Below, piece after piece: positions 4,831 through 12,455 of a DNA stretch of 14,739 bases; position 1 is the first letter of the stretch, and each line of letters begins with the position of its first letter. A program made the translations under genes and the position numbers. This stretch comes from Desulfuromonadales bacterium (GTDB taxonomy: Bacteria > Desulfobacterota > Desulfuromonadia > Geobacterales > Pseudopelobacteraceae). The stretch spans positions 1 through 14,739 of the forward strand of contig JAATGX010000205.1 of the NCBI GenBank assembly GCA_015688915.1, in the 5' to 3' direction. A model generated the notes under the pieces. It had not been told where the DNA came from. It saw only the letters and a program-made list of their open reading frames with translations, and searched no databases.

Positions 4831-6986
4831 GCAGCCGGCAGCAGATCGTCGTTGCCGTCGCCGGCAACCCCAATGCCGGCAAGTCCACCCTCATCAACGC
4901 CATTGCCGGCAGCCGCCTCCATGTGGGGAACTGGCCCGGCGTGACCGTGGAAAAGAAAGAAGCCCGGTTCGAGTTCGAAGGACACGACATCCGCCTGGTG
5001 GACCTGCCCGGGTGCTACTCCCTCTCCCCCTACACCCAGGAGGAGATCATCACCCGGGATTACCTGGTGCGGGAGCGGCCGGACCTGATCATCAACGTGG
5101 TAGATGCCACCAACCTGGAGCGCAACCTGTACCTGACCGTCCAGCTCATGGAGTTGGGCGTTCCCTTGGTCATGGCGCTGAACATCTTCGACGAGGCCGA
5201 GGCCAAGGGGTTCCGGATCAACAGCAGCCAGATGGCTGAGACCCTCGGCATTGCGGTGATTCCCACCTCCGCCGTCAAAAAGACCGGCCTGGACGACCTG
5301 CTGCGGGCCGTGATCGAGGTGGACGGATCATTGGAGGGACACCGTCCCAAACGTCTCAACTACGGTGAGGATGTGGAGATCGCCTTGGAGGGGATACGGG
5401 AGCACATCCAGCGCAGCCATCCGGCACTACTGGACCGCTATCCGGCCCGCTGGCTACTCCTGAAGCTGCTGGAAGGGGATGCGCCGGTGCTCAAGGCGGT
5501 TAACATCCCCGCTGGCTCCCTGCCCGAACAACCCTTTGATCACCTGCGCCGTGCCCATGGCGACGACATCGAGGGGGTGATGGCCGATAGCCGGTACGCC
5601 CTGGCCGCCGGGCTCTGCCGTGAGGTGCTGATCAGGCCGGAAAAACGCAACATCGAGCTGACCGAACGGATCGACCGGGTGGTGTTGAACCGTTTCCTCG
5701 GCATCCCGATTTTCATGGCCGCCATGTGGTTCCTGTTCAAGCTGACCTTCGACCTGTCTGCCCCCTTCGGTGACTGGATCAAGGACATGACCGGCGGTCC
5801 GTTCAAGCGGTGGACCGAGGTTGTACTGGGGAGCATCGGGGCGCCGGACTGGACCGTTTCTCTGGTGAACGACGGGGTCATCGCCGGGGTCGGGTCGGTG
5901 CTGGTCTTCGTGCCGGTGATCTTTGCCATGATGTTCTTCATCACTTTCCTGGAGGGAAGCGGCTACATGGCCCGGGCCGCCTTTGTCATGGACCGGGCCA
6001 TGCACGCCATCGGCCTGCACGGCAAGTCGTTCATTCCCATGCTCCTGGGGTTTGGCTGTAACGTGCCGGGCATCTACGCCACCCGTACCCTGGAAAATCC
6101 CAGGGACAAGGTACTGACCGCCCTGCTGATCCCGCTCATGTCCTGCGGTGCTCGCCTGCCGGTCTACGTGCTCTTTGTCGGCATCTTCTTTCCGGACAAT
6201 TCGGGCACGGTGATCTGGATCCTGTACATCATGGGCATCCTGCTAGCGATCGCCATGGGCTTCGTCTTCAAGAGGACCCTGTTCCGGGGCGAAGCACCCA
6301 TGTTCATCATGGAGCTCCCCCCCTACCGCATGCCGTCTCTCACCAGCCTCTGCCTGCACACCTGGGAAAAGGGGAAACATTTTCTGGTCAAGGCAGGCAC
6401 CTACATTTTCGCCGTATCGGTGCTGATCTGGTTCCTGCTCAACCTCCCCTGGGGGGTGGAGCACAAGCGGGATTCCTGGCTGGGCAGGGCCGGCAGCGCC
6501 GTGGCCCCGGTATTCAAGCCGGTGGGCTTCGGTAACTGGGAGGCGGCATCGTCCCTGATCACCGGCGTCGTCGCCAAGGAGATCGTGGTCGGCACCATGG
6601 GGGAGATCTATGCCCCCAAAAAAGACGAGGTGCACAAGGAAAAACCGAGCCTGGGCCAAGATCTGAAGGAGATTGCGGTCTCGTTCTTCGGCGCCGGGAA
6701 GAAGGCGGTGTCCAGTCTGCTGTATCTGCCGGGGAGCAATGAACAGGAAGAAGACACGTCGGCCCTCAAGGCTGCGGTCAAGACTCGCTTCACCCCTCTG
6801 TCCGCCTTCTCCTTCATGGCCTTTGTCCTGCTCTACATGCCGTGCGTGGTGGTGATGGCGGCCATGCGGATGGAGTTCGGCACCTGGAAATGGGCCGGCC
6901 TCTCTTTCGTCTATTCCACCCTGCTGGCCTGGACCGTGGCGTTTCTGATATACCAGGGGGGACTGCTCCTGGGATTGGGAGGATGA
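4827..6986 (+). CDS. feoB: Ferrous iron transporter FeoB
   Basis: This 719-residue inner-membrane protein imports Fe(II). The cytoplasmic G domain is complete: G1 GNPNAGKST (13-21), G2 region NWPGVTVEKKE (35-45), G3 DLPG (59-62), G4 NIFD (119-122) and G5 near TSAVKKTG (147-154). The helical spacer domain follows up to about 280. The membrane domain has the two Gate motifs, with GFGCNVPG (408-415), SCGARLPVY (439-447) and the second-half YMPC (670-673). FGNWEAASSLITGVVAKEIV (568-587) is the other conserved core segment. The family motif LEDSGYMARAAF reads LEGSGYMARAAF here (Asp to Gly). Length is at the short end of the usual range because no C-terminal FeoC-like domain is fused. It overlaps feoA2 by 4 bp and is followed one base later by a Cys-rich membrane peptide. 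Confidence 0.95.
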   Translation: MSSRQQIVVAVAGNPNAGKSTLINAIAGSRLHVGNWPGVTVEKKEARFEFEGHDIRLVDLPGCYSLSPYTQEEIITRDYLVRERPDLIINVVDATNLERNLYLTVQLMELGVPLVMALNIFDEAEAKGFRINSSQMAETLGIAVIPTSAVKKTGLDDLLRAVIEVDGSLEGHRPKRLNYGEDVEIALEGIREHIQRSHPALLDRYPARWLLLKLLEGDAPVLKAVNIPAGSLPEQPFDHLRRAHGDDIEGVMADSRYALAAGLCREVLIRPEKRNIELTERIDRVVLNRFLGIPIFMAAMWFLFKLTFDLSAPFGDWIKDMTGGPFKRWTEVVLGSIGAPDWTVSLVNDGVIAGVGSVLVFVPVIFAMMFFITFLEGSGYMARAAFVMDRAMHAIGLHGKSFIPMLLGFGCNVPGIYATRTLENPRDKVLTALLIPLMSCGARLPVYVLFVGIFFPDNSGTVIWILYIMGILLAIAMGFVFKRTLFRGEAPMFIMELPPYRMPSLTSLCLHTWEKGKHFLVKAGTYIFAVSVLIWFLLNLPWGVEHKRDSWLGRAGSAVAPVFKPVGFGNWEAASSLITGVVAKEIVVGTMGEIYAPKKDEVHKEKPSLGQDLKEIAVSFFGAGKKAVSSLLYLPGSNEQEEDTSALKAAVKTRFTPLSAFSFMAFVLLYMPCVVVMAAMRMEFGTWKWAGLSFVYSTLLAWTVAFLIYQGGLLLGLGG

Positions 6987-6987
6987 C

Positions 6988-7125
6988 ATGGGATTGTCCG
7001 ATATCATTCTGATGATACTGATCGTGGGGGGGGCCGTCTGGCTCCTCTACCGATCCCTCTGGAAAAAGAAAGGATGCTGCGGCGACTCCGGCTGCGGCGG
7101 GTGTTCGGGTAGGAAAGACGGGTAA
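6988..7125 (+). CDS. FeoB-associated Cys-rich membrane protein
   Basis: This 45-residue peptide starts one base after the feoB stop, so it is translationally coupled. Residues 5-22 form one hydrophobic membrane helix (DIILMILIVGGAVWLLYR). A basic stretch KKKG follows, then a Cys/Gly cluster CCGDSGCGGCSG (30-41) with four cysteines. This is the standard build of the small FeoB-associated Cys-rich proteins found after feoB in many anaerobes. Its role is not settled; proposals include a FeoC-like helper or a site that receives Fe(II). The cysteines would lie on the cytoplasmic side if the positive-inside rule holds. It closes the feo operon. Confidence 0.85.
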   Translation: MGLSDIILMILIVGGAVWLLYRSLWKKKGCCGDSGCGGCSGRKDG

Positions 7126-7242
7126 GCGTACAGGGGCGTCCGGACGCTGCCGTTGCGGCCTGAGGGGCCGGCCTGAGTTCCCCGTGCCGCTCCGAACCTG
7201 AATTATCATGAAACGCACCAATTCTGTGCATGAAAGGCTTTT
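7126..7242. other. Gap between feo operon and apgM
   Basis: This GC-rich gap holds a perfect 12-bp palindrome, GCGTCCGGACGC (7136-7147), and further GGCC-rich repeats but no T-run, so it is not a clear terminator. I see no convincing promoter for apgM; the gene may depend on read-through or on a promoter away from the sigma-70 consensus. An AT-rich patch (7199-7216) precedes the AAAGG ribosome binding site. Confidence 0.35.
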
Positions 7243-8436
7243 ATGAAGGTTATCATCCTGCTCGGCGACGGCATGTCGGACGTGGCATACAGCGAACTGG
7301 GCGACAAATCGCCGCTTCAGGCGGCAACGACACCCAACATGGATTTCATGGCGCGGCACGGTCACGTCGGTCTGGCAAAAACCGTCCCCGATGGCCTGCC
7401 GCCCGGCAGTGATGTGGCCAACCTGTCGGTGTTCGGTTACGATCCGCGCACCTGCTACACCGGCCGTTCTCCCTTGGAGGCGGTCAGCATGGGGGTCAGC
7501 CTCGGGCCGGACGATGTGGCCTTTCGCATGAATCTGGTGACGTTGCGTCCCCACGGCAGCAGGCTCTACATGGAGGATTTCTCCGCCGGACACATTTCCA
7601 GCGAAGAGGGGCATGAGCTGGTGCGGACGCTGCAGCAGGAGTTGGGCAGCGCCGAATTCGAGTTCTACCCCGGCGTGGGGTATCGCCACCTGATGGTCTG
7701 GCGCGGCGGCAAGGACGGCATGAAGACCACGCCGCCCCACGACATCACCGGCAAGGCAATCCTGGAGCACCTCCCCAACGGCGACGGCAGCGACGTCATC
7801 ATCAACATCATGAATCACTCCCAGATGGCGCTGCATGACCACCCGCTCAATAAAAGCCGCAAGGAGCAGGACAAACACCCGGCCAACTCCATCTGGCTCT
7901 GGGGGCACGGCAAGACCCCCCGGATAGACAGCTATCGCCACACGTTCGGCCTCTCCGGCGCGGTCATCTCGGCGGTCGACCTGATCAAGGGGATCGGTGT
8001 CTGCGCCGGTCTGGACGTGGTCAACGTCGAGGGGACCACCGGCTACATCGACACCAATTACCTCGGCAAGGCCCGGGCGGCCCTGGCCGCGCTGGAGACC
8101 CACGACTTCGTCTATGTCCATGTGGAGGCGCCGGACGAGGCCTCCCATTCCGGCAGGATGGACCACAAGATCCGGGCCATCTAGGATTTCGACCGCCAGG
8201 TTGTCGGTACGGTGCTGGAGGGGATCGGGAAGTTCGGCGACTACGCCATCCTTTGTTGTCCCGACCATCCCACACCGGTGCATCTGATGACCCACACCGC
8301 CGAGCCGGTGCCGTTCATCATCTATCGCGGCGGGGAAGGGGAGGGGAACGGAGCCGTCTCCTACGACGAGCAGCAGGCCAAGGCGACCGGACTGGTCGTG
8401 GAGGGGCACGGATTGATGAGGATGTTGCTGAAGTAG
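7243..8436 (+). pseudogene. apgM: Cofactor-independent phosphoglycerate mutase ApgM, interrupted by an in-frame TAG
   Basis: The reading frame spans 397 codons, the usual ApgM length, but codon 314 (8182-8184) is TAG. Homology to the family continues in the same frame on both sides: KIRAI-stop-DFDRQVVG, where family members have a Glu (KIRAIEDFD type). A single GAG-to-TAG change explains it. ApgM interconverts 2- and 3-phosphoglycerate and belongs to the alkaline-phosphatase superfamily with two metal ions. Before the stop the protein has D9 (LLGDGMSD), S56 (PGSDVANLSVFGYDP), and D298/H302 (APDEASH). After it are D341/H342 (CPDHPTP) and H351 (MTHTAEPVPF). A 313-residue product would therefore lack three metal ligands and should be inactive. 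It could be a true nonsense allele, a base-calling error, or a suppressed or read-through codon. It may have a paralogue elsewhere in the genome. The start is the ATG at 7243 with AAAGG upstream. Confidence 0.88.
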
Positions 8437-8453
8437 TTTGTATATGCGATGAA

Positions 8454-8491
8454 GCGAAAAGGGCATCCGGTTTTCCGGGTGCCCTTTTCGC
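8454..8491. terminator. Strong bidirectional terminator between apgM and nudC
   Basis: GCGAAAAGGGCATCCGG (8454-8470), a TTTT loop, and CCGGGTGCCCTTTTCGC (8475-8491) form a 17-bp stem with one G-T wobble. The stem starts and ends with A/T tracts, so each strand presents a hairpin followed by U residues. It lies between two convergent genes and should stop transcripts from both. Confidence 0.9.
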
Positions 8492-8500
8492 ATTCAACAC

Positions 8501-9355
8501 CTATTGCGCAAAGGTGTCGATGATGTGGCGGGCAATGCTCCGCTTCGGCGGAAGCAAGGGGAGGGCGTCAACGGGGAACCAGCGGGCATCCTCCAGTTCG
8601 TTCAGGTCAACCTGGACATCGCCGCCGGCGTAATCGGCCACGAAACCGGCCATGAGTTGGGCGGGAAAGGGCCAGTTCTGGCTTCCCACATACCTGACAT
8701 TCTCGATCTCGACCCCGGTCTCTTCCCTGACCTCGCGGATGGCGCACTCCTCCAGCGACTCGCCGAAGTCGAGGAAGCCGGCCACCAGGCTGTACCTGCC
8801 CGGAGGCCATTCCGATTTGCGGGTAAGGAGCACCTGGTCGCCGTGCCTGACCAGCACGATGGCGCAGGGATGGATATGGGGGTAGTGTTCGGCGGTGCAG
8901 CCGATGCAGCGTTTGCCCCAGGTGCCCGGAATGCGTTCCATGGCAGCCCCGCAGCGGGAGCAGTGGTGGCTTTGCAGTTCCCAATGAAGGATCTGCTTGG
9001 CCAGCCCCGCCAGGGTCATGGTCGGGAAGTCCAGGCGTTGCTCATTGGCGTTGAACGGCTCGGACACCAGGGGGGGCTCAATGGCCAGCTTCGTGCTGAC
9101 GGCAAAGGTTCGCACCGGCCTGCCGTGCCAGAGCCCGATGCAGAGTGGGGCGGCATGCGGCGCCAGCCATTCCGGCAGGTCCCCCTCGGGCAGGGAAAGG
9201 GTGCCGTTCTCCTGCGCGAGCACCACGTTGTTGCCCTGGATGATGGCCCAGAACCCTTTGTCCGCCGGTTCCCGGTCCGATGGATGGCGCGGTTCGAATG
9301 AGTCCCTGATGAAGGAGAAATTAAAGGGGAGATTGATCTGTTCGGGGTAGGGCAC
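8501..9355 (-). CDS. nudC: NAD(+)/NADH pyrophosphatase (NAD-RNA decapping) NudC
   Basis: This 284-residue protein is of the NudC type. I chose the GTG at 9353-9355 because AAAGGAAGG lies six bases upstream and a good promoter lies just before it; a much longer open frame upstream is antisense to mltG. A zinc ribbon has C132/C135 and C150/C153 (CSRC and CIGC). The Nudix box spans 193-215 and fits GX5EX7REUXEEXGU exactly, from GFLDFGE to REVREETGV, with E208, E211 and E212 binding metal. The NudC-specific motif SQPWPFP appears at 225-231 as SQNWPFP (Pro to Asn). The enzyme hydrolyses NADH/NAD to NMN(H) and AMP and removes NAD caps from RNA. It is a single-gene unit with its own promoter and terminator. 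Confidence 0.92.
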   Translation of the reverse strand: MPYPEQINLPFNFSFIRDSFEPRHPSDREPADKGFWAIIQGNNVVLAQENGTLSLPEGDLPEWLAPHAAPLCIGLWHGRPVRTFAVSTKLAIEPPLVSEPFNANEQRLDFPTMTLAGLAKQILHWELQSHHCSRCGAAMERIPGTWGKRCIGCTAEHYPHIHPCAIVLVRHGDQVLLTRKSEWPPGRYSLVAGFLDFGESLEECAIREVREETGVEIENVRYVGSQNWPFPAQLMAGFVADYAGGDVQVDLNELEDARWFPVDALPLLPPKRSIARHIIDTFAQ

Positions 9356-9386
9356 GTTGCACCTTCCTTTACGTGGCAGTCGCTTT

Positions 9387-9415
9387 CTTGTAGCAACATT
9401 GCCCGATGATGTCAA
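9387..9415 (-). promoter_or_regulatory. Sigma-70 promoter of nudC
   Basis: On the minus strand, TTGACA (9410-9415) and TACAAG (9387-9392) are separated by 17 bp. Transcription would start near 9380, giving a leader of about 25 nt with the AAGGAAGG ribosome binding site of nudC. It diverges from the mltG promoter. Confidence 0.7.
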
Positions 9416-9430
9416 GGAACGCTCCGGGGC

Positions 9431-9459
9431 TTGACTCCGGGCTGTTTTATTCCCATAAT
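9431..9459 (+). promoter_or_regulatory. Sigma-70 promoter overlapping the mltG start
   Basis: TTGACT (9431-9436) and CATAAT (9454-9459) are separated by 17 bp. The -10 covers the first possible start codon (ATG 9458-9460), and transcription would start at about 9466, next to the second ATG at 9467. If real, it implies a leaderless or nearly leaderless mltG message. Confidence 0.5.
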
Positions 9460-10468
9460 GAGGCCAATGTTTTCGTTCAAAGCCCCCTCTAAAACCATCG
9501 CCGTTTTCCTTGCCCGCGCCTGTCTGCTGTTTCTGCTCAGTTGGTATCTGTTCTGCCTGTTCGTGCCGCCGGGCAGCGGCGCCATCGTGCATGACGTATC
9601 GTTTCCCCCGGGCAGCGGCGTCAGGAAGCTGGCGCAGGAACTGAAGGCGGCCGGTGTCATCCGCAGTTCCTGGCACTTCATTCTGGTTTCGCGTCTGCGC
9701 GGCCAGGCCAGGCGGCTCAAGGCGGGCGACTACCGCCTTACCGACGCCATGACGCCGACGGCTATCCTTCACAAGCTGGCGACAGGCGATGTGGATTTCC
9801 GGCGCTTTGTCCTGCCGGAGGGGTATTCCATCTATCAGGCCGCGGAATTGTTGGAGCAGCAAGGATATTTCAGGAAGGATGCGTTTCTGGCCGCGTGCCG
9901 CGCCCCGGCCCTGGTGAAACGGCTCGGTATCCCGGGCGTCAGCGTTGAGGGGTATCTCTATCCCGCCACCTACAATCTGCCGAGAAGCGCCGGTGAGGAA
10001 CAGTTGATAGAACAGATGGTGGACCGGTTCAACAAGGCGTACGCCGGGCTCACGGGCAAAGAGGCTGGTGGCGGCCTTTCGCGTCGCGAGATCGTTACCC
10101 TGGCCTCGGTCGTCGAAAAGGAGGCGGTGTCTCCGGACGAAAAACCGCTGATCGCCTCGGTGTTCCATAATCGCTTGCGGCTGGGAATGCCGTTGCAGAG
10201 CGACCCCACGGCTGTTTACGGCGTGCGTGCCTTTGGCGGCAAGGTGTCCAGGGCCGACATCGAGCGCCGTTCCCCGTACAATACCTACCTGATCGCCGGG
10301 CTGCCGCCCGGACCCATCGGCAATCCGGGCAGCGATGCCCTGCGGGCGGCCCTGCATCCGGCTGCGACCTCCTACCTCTATTTTGTCGCCCGCCAGGACG
10401 GCACCCACCAGTTTTCCCGCACCCTCGACGAGCACAACCGCGCGGTGGCGCGCTATCTCAGGCGCTGA
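9458..10468 (+). CDS. mltG: Endolytic transglycosylase MltG (YceG family)
   Basis: This 336-residue inner-membrane protein cuts nascent peptidoglycan strands and so sets glycan length. Residues 1-12 are cytoplasmic and basic, and 13-36 form the membrane anchor (IAVFLARACLLFLLSWYLFC). A LysM-like region (VHDVSFPPGSGVRKLAQEL and onward) leads to the YceG catalytic domain. That domain has LASVVEKEA (215-223, catalytic Glu expected at E220), VFHNRLRLGMPLQSDPTAVY (235-254) and SPYNTYLIAGLPPGPIGNPG (272-291). It ends YFVARQDGTHQFSRTLDEHN (308-327), all classical motifs. The start is uncertain: ATG 9458 gives the coordinates used here, while ATG 9467 removes three residues and fits the promoter better. 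Neither has a strong ribosome binding site. Length is normal and there is no sign of damage. Confidence 0.92.
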   Translation: MRPMFSFKAPSKTIAVFLARACLLFLLSWYLFCLFVPPGSGAIVHDVSFPPGSGVRKLAQELKAAGVIRSSWHFILVSRLRGQARRLKAGDYRLTDAMTPTAILHKLATGDVDFRRFVLPEGYSIYQAAELLEQQGYFRKDAFLAACRAPALVKRLGIPGVSVEGYLYPATYNLPRSAGEEQLIEQMVDRFNKAYAGLTGKEAGGGLSRREIVTLASVVEKEAVSPDEKPLIASVFHNRLRLGMPLQSDPTAVYGVRAFGGKVSRADIERRSPYNTYLIAGLPPGPIGNPGSDALRAALHPAATSYLYFVARQDGTHQFSRTLDEHNRAVARYLRR

Positions 10469-10719
10469 GCAGCAGCGGCTTATCCGAAAACGCAAAAACC
10501 GATACTCTCACAGAGGCACAGAGACACGGAGGAAACCGAAAACCGATCAATAACCAAAGACGAAGAACAGGGGGGAAACCTGGATGGCTTGAAACCCGAA
10601 GTTTTCGATTTTGCTTTCTTTGTGCCTCCGCGCCTTTGTGAGAGAATAAAACAAGCTTTTGATGCTCCAATAAAGATTCAAGGTTTTCTCCGTTGCTCCG
10701 TGTTATCAACGCCTTTCCC
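10469..10719. other. Convergent spacer between mltG and tpsB
   Basis: No gene is credible here. Both strands can be read for 60-95 codons, but the predicted peptides (for example SHKGAEAQRKQ, CLCASVRVSVFAF) are the low-complexity kind produced by a widespread intergenic repeat. The segment holds the inverted repeat listed separately and should contain the 3' ends of both transcripts. No hairpin with a T-run is evident. Confidence 0.6.
10504..10649. repeat. Diverged inverted repeat, 'CACAGAGGCACAGAG' type
   Basis: The left arm (about 10504-10537) contains CTCTCACAGAGGCACAGAGA followed by CACGGAGGAAA. The right arm (about 10616-10649) contains, on the other strand, CTCTCACAAAGGCGCGGAGG followed by CACAAAGAAA. 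Over about 30 bp the arms differ almost only by A/G changes, about 80 bp apart. A weaker third copy (TTCTCCGTTGCTCCGTGTT) occurs near 10684-10703. Similar A/G-only sequences occur between genes in many bacteria. The purine-only differences may reflect biased mutation or G-U-tolerant RNA pairing. It may act as a 3'-end hairpin for the convergent genes. Confidence 0.7.
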
Positions 10720-12429
10720 TCAGTACCTCACCATCGCCTGGAAATACACCGTCGGCTTCTCCCCGGTTGTATTGTCCGAGGTCGGCAACTCGCCCATCCG
10801 CCATGCAACGCTGGTCCGCAGGCTCACCAACTCATTCCACTGCCAGTTCACCCCGAACCCGGCACCGTACAGGTGACGCAGGTTCCGCGTGGTGCCGGGC
10901 AGCGGTTTGGCGCTGATCTCGCCATAGCCATGGTCGAACAGGGCGGCCAGTTGTACCCGGCCCGGCAGCGGTTCCAGATTGGGCAGCAGGTAGCGTAACT
11001 CCGCCGTGGTGACCATCCCCAGGTCGGCGCTGGCCTCTCCCACCGGGTACGCCCGCACGGCAAACGGCCCTCCCAGGGAAAACTGCTCGGAACTGTCCAG
11101 ATTCTTGTCTCCCCACTGGCCGGTCAGCGAGGCGAACAGCGACAGGTTGCCGTAGACGGTCTGGGTGCGCGAAAGCCCGCCGGAGATCTTGTTGTAGGCC
11201 CCTTCGGCATGCAGGCCGGAGGGGCCCTGGTCGTAGGCCCGGCTGGCGTCGTCGTCGATCCCCAGGGTGCCGCCGGCATAAGTCACGTTGAAGCTGGTGT
11301 AACCGCCCCCCAACAGGCAGTCCGTAGCGTACAGGCTCAGGCCGGCCGATGCGCCGGCGGTGTGGCGCGTGTTGGCGGTGCCGGCACTATCGACCCGGTC
11401 GTCCAGCAGCCGCCCCGTGCCGCCGATCACGGCATTCACGAACAGGTCGCCTTTGCGTACCAGCGGCTGAGTGATGGTCAGGCTGAAGCCGTGGGCATCG
11501 CCATTGGCATCCAGGCTCTTGAAACCGCGCCCCAGCTCGTAGCGCACCCAGGAGTAATCCAGGGAGATCCGGGTGCCGGACGACGAGACCGGCACGCTCC
11601 AACCGATACCGGCGCTCTGGGTATCGCCGCTGGTGGACGAGTTGCCGCGGATGGAGAGTTGGTCCCCCAGCCGGAACGGCGAGTACAACTCGAGCCCGGC
11701 CCCGACCCGGTAGTATCCGGTGGCGTAGTTGCCGTAATTGTCGCTGGAAAGCGAAACCTCATACGGCTTGCCTTCGGTCACCTCCAGGGTGGCCGCGGTG
11801 CCGCCCGGCTCCGTGCCCGGCTCCAGCAGGACCCTGCTCTTGATGGCCGGCAGCTCGTTCAGCAGCAGCACGGTTTCGGTCAGGCTGTCCGCATCCGCCG
11901 GTTTGCCCACGGCGAGCCGGTCGCGATACCGCTCCAGCACGCTGCGTGCGGTCCTGGTCTCGGCGGGCGAGGTCTTCAGGTTGATCTTTTCGAGCTTCCC
12001 TTCCAGAATCTCCACCCTGACCGGTTGGCCCGGTCTGAGAGCCTGGGGCGGAATGGCCGCAGTTGCCAGGAAATACCCCTTGTTGCGGTAGGCCTGGGTG
12101 ATCCGATCCACAGCCTGCTCCAGTTCGGCCAGGGTCAGCTCTCTGCCTGCCGCCGGCGCCCTGATCCGGTCCAGCTCCTCGGCGGTGAAGACGGTGTTGC
12201 CGCTGTAGGTGAAGCCGGAGATCAGCACCCTGATATCGTTGGAGAGCTGTTTGGGGTGCTCTTCGGCCGGGGCTTCGATCAGCGGCTGTTTCTGCGGCGG
12301 CGCCAGGAACGGAGGAGGCGCGCTCTCCCGCAGCAGCCGCCCGGCATCGGGCAGGTCGGCCGCCGTCACGACCGAGGACAGCGCAATCAGACAGCAGGTT
12401 CCGGTGAGTACGTTCGATAGTATGCGCAT
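10720..12429 (-). CDS. TpsB two-partner secretion outer-membrane transporter (ShlB/FhaC/HecB family)
   Basis: This 569-residue protein exports the partner TpsA across the outer membrane. Residues 1-23 are a signal peptide (MRILSNVLTGTCCLIALSSV, cleavage after VTA or TAA). A Pro-rich linker (38-60), which may form the plug-helix region, is followed by the POTRA domains: about 64-142 (IRVLISGFTYSGNTVFTAEE ... VRVEILEGKL) and 145-222. The 16-strand barrel runs from about 223 to the end. The L6-loop motif VRGY reads VRAY (458-461, GGPFAVRAYPVGEAS) and the barrel motif FDxG is FDHG (498-501). It ends in an aromatic residue, VRY, as outer-membrane barrels do. It starts 26 bp after the tpsA stop, so the two form an operon with tpsA first. 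The ribosome binding site (AAAGGG) is rather distant. Confidence 0.92.
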   Translation of the reverse strand: MRILSNVLTGTCCLIALSSVVTAADLPDAGRLLRESAPPPFLAPPQKQPLIEAPAEEHPKQLSNDIRVLISGFTYSGNTVFTAEELDRIRAPAAGRELTLAELEQAVDRITQAYRNKGYFLATAAIPPQALRPGQPVRVEILEGKLEKINLKTSPAETRTARSVLERYRDRLAVGKPADADSLTETVLLLNELPAIKSRVLLEPGTEPGGTAATLEVTEGKPYEVSLSSDNYGNYATGYYRVGAGLELYSPFRLGDQLSIRGNSSTSGDTQSAGIGWSVPVSSSGTRISLDYSWVRYELGRGFKSLDANGDAHGFSLTITQPLVRKGDLFVNAVIGGTGRLLDDRVDSAGTANTRHTAGASAGLSLYATDCLLGGGYTSFNVTYAGGTLGIDDDASRAYDQGPSGLHAEGAYNKISGGLSRTQTVYGNLSLFASLTGQWGDKNLDSSEQFSLGGPFAVRAYPVGEASADLGMVTTAELRYLLPNLEPLPGRVQLAALFDHGYGEISAKPLPGTTRNLRHLYGAGFGVNWQWNELVSLRTSVAWRMGELPTSDNTTGEKPTVYFQAMVRY

Positions 12430-12455
12430 AGCGTCAACAACCCTTTCTGTCCGTG

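Noticed and set aside
7126..7242. Intrinsic terminator after the feo operon
   Set aside because: The palindrome GCGTCCGGACGC has no loop of its own and no T-run follows.
8182..8184. Pyrrolysine or other recoding at the apgM TAG
   Set aside because: ApgM has no known need for pyrrolysine, the family has Glu there, and no supporting tRNA or synthetase is in the window. A point nonsense change is simpler.
6814..8493. 559-codon minus-strand frame opposite feoB and apgM
   Set aside because: It is a high-GC shadow frame: rich in His, Arg, Gly and Val with no domain, and the opposite strand carries recognised genes throughout.
8501..10495. A single 664-codon minus-strand frame covering nudC and the region opposite mltG
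   Set aside because: Only the part from GTG 9355 matches NudC. The upstream part is antisense to a motif-complete mltG, and a ribosome binding site and promoter lie just before 9355.
10458..10709. 83-codon minus-strand ORF after mltG
   Set aside because: Its sequence is translation of the inverted repeat, a class of spurious protein seen wherever this repeat occurs.
11209..12420. 403-codon plus-strand frame opposite tpsB
   Set aside because: The minus strand encodes a complete TpsB with signal peptide, POTRA and barrel; the plus frame shows only shadow composition (Gln, Gly, Arg, Val) and no domain.
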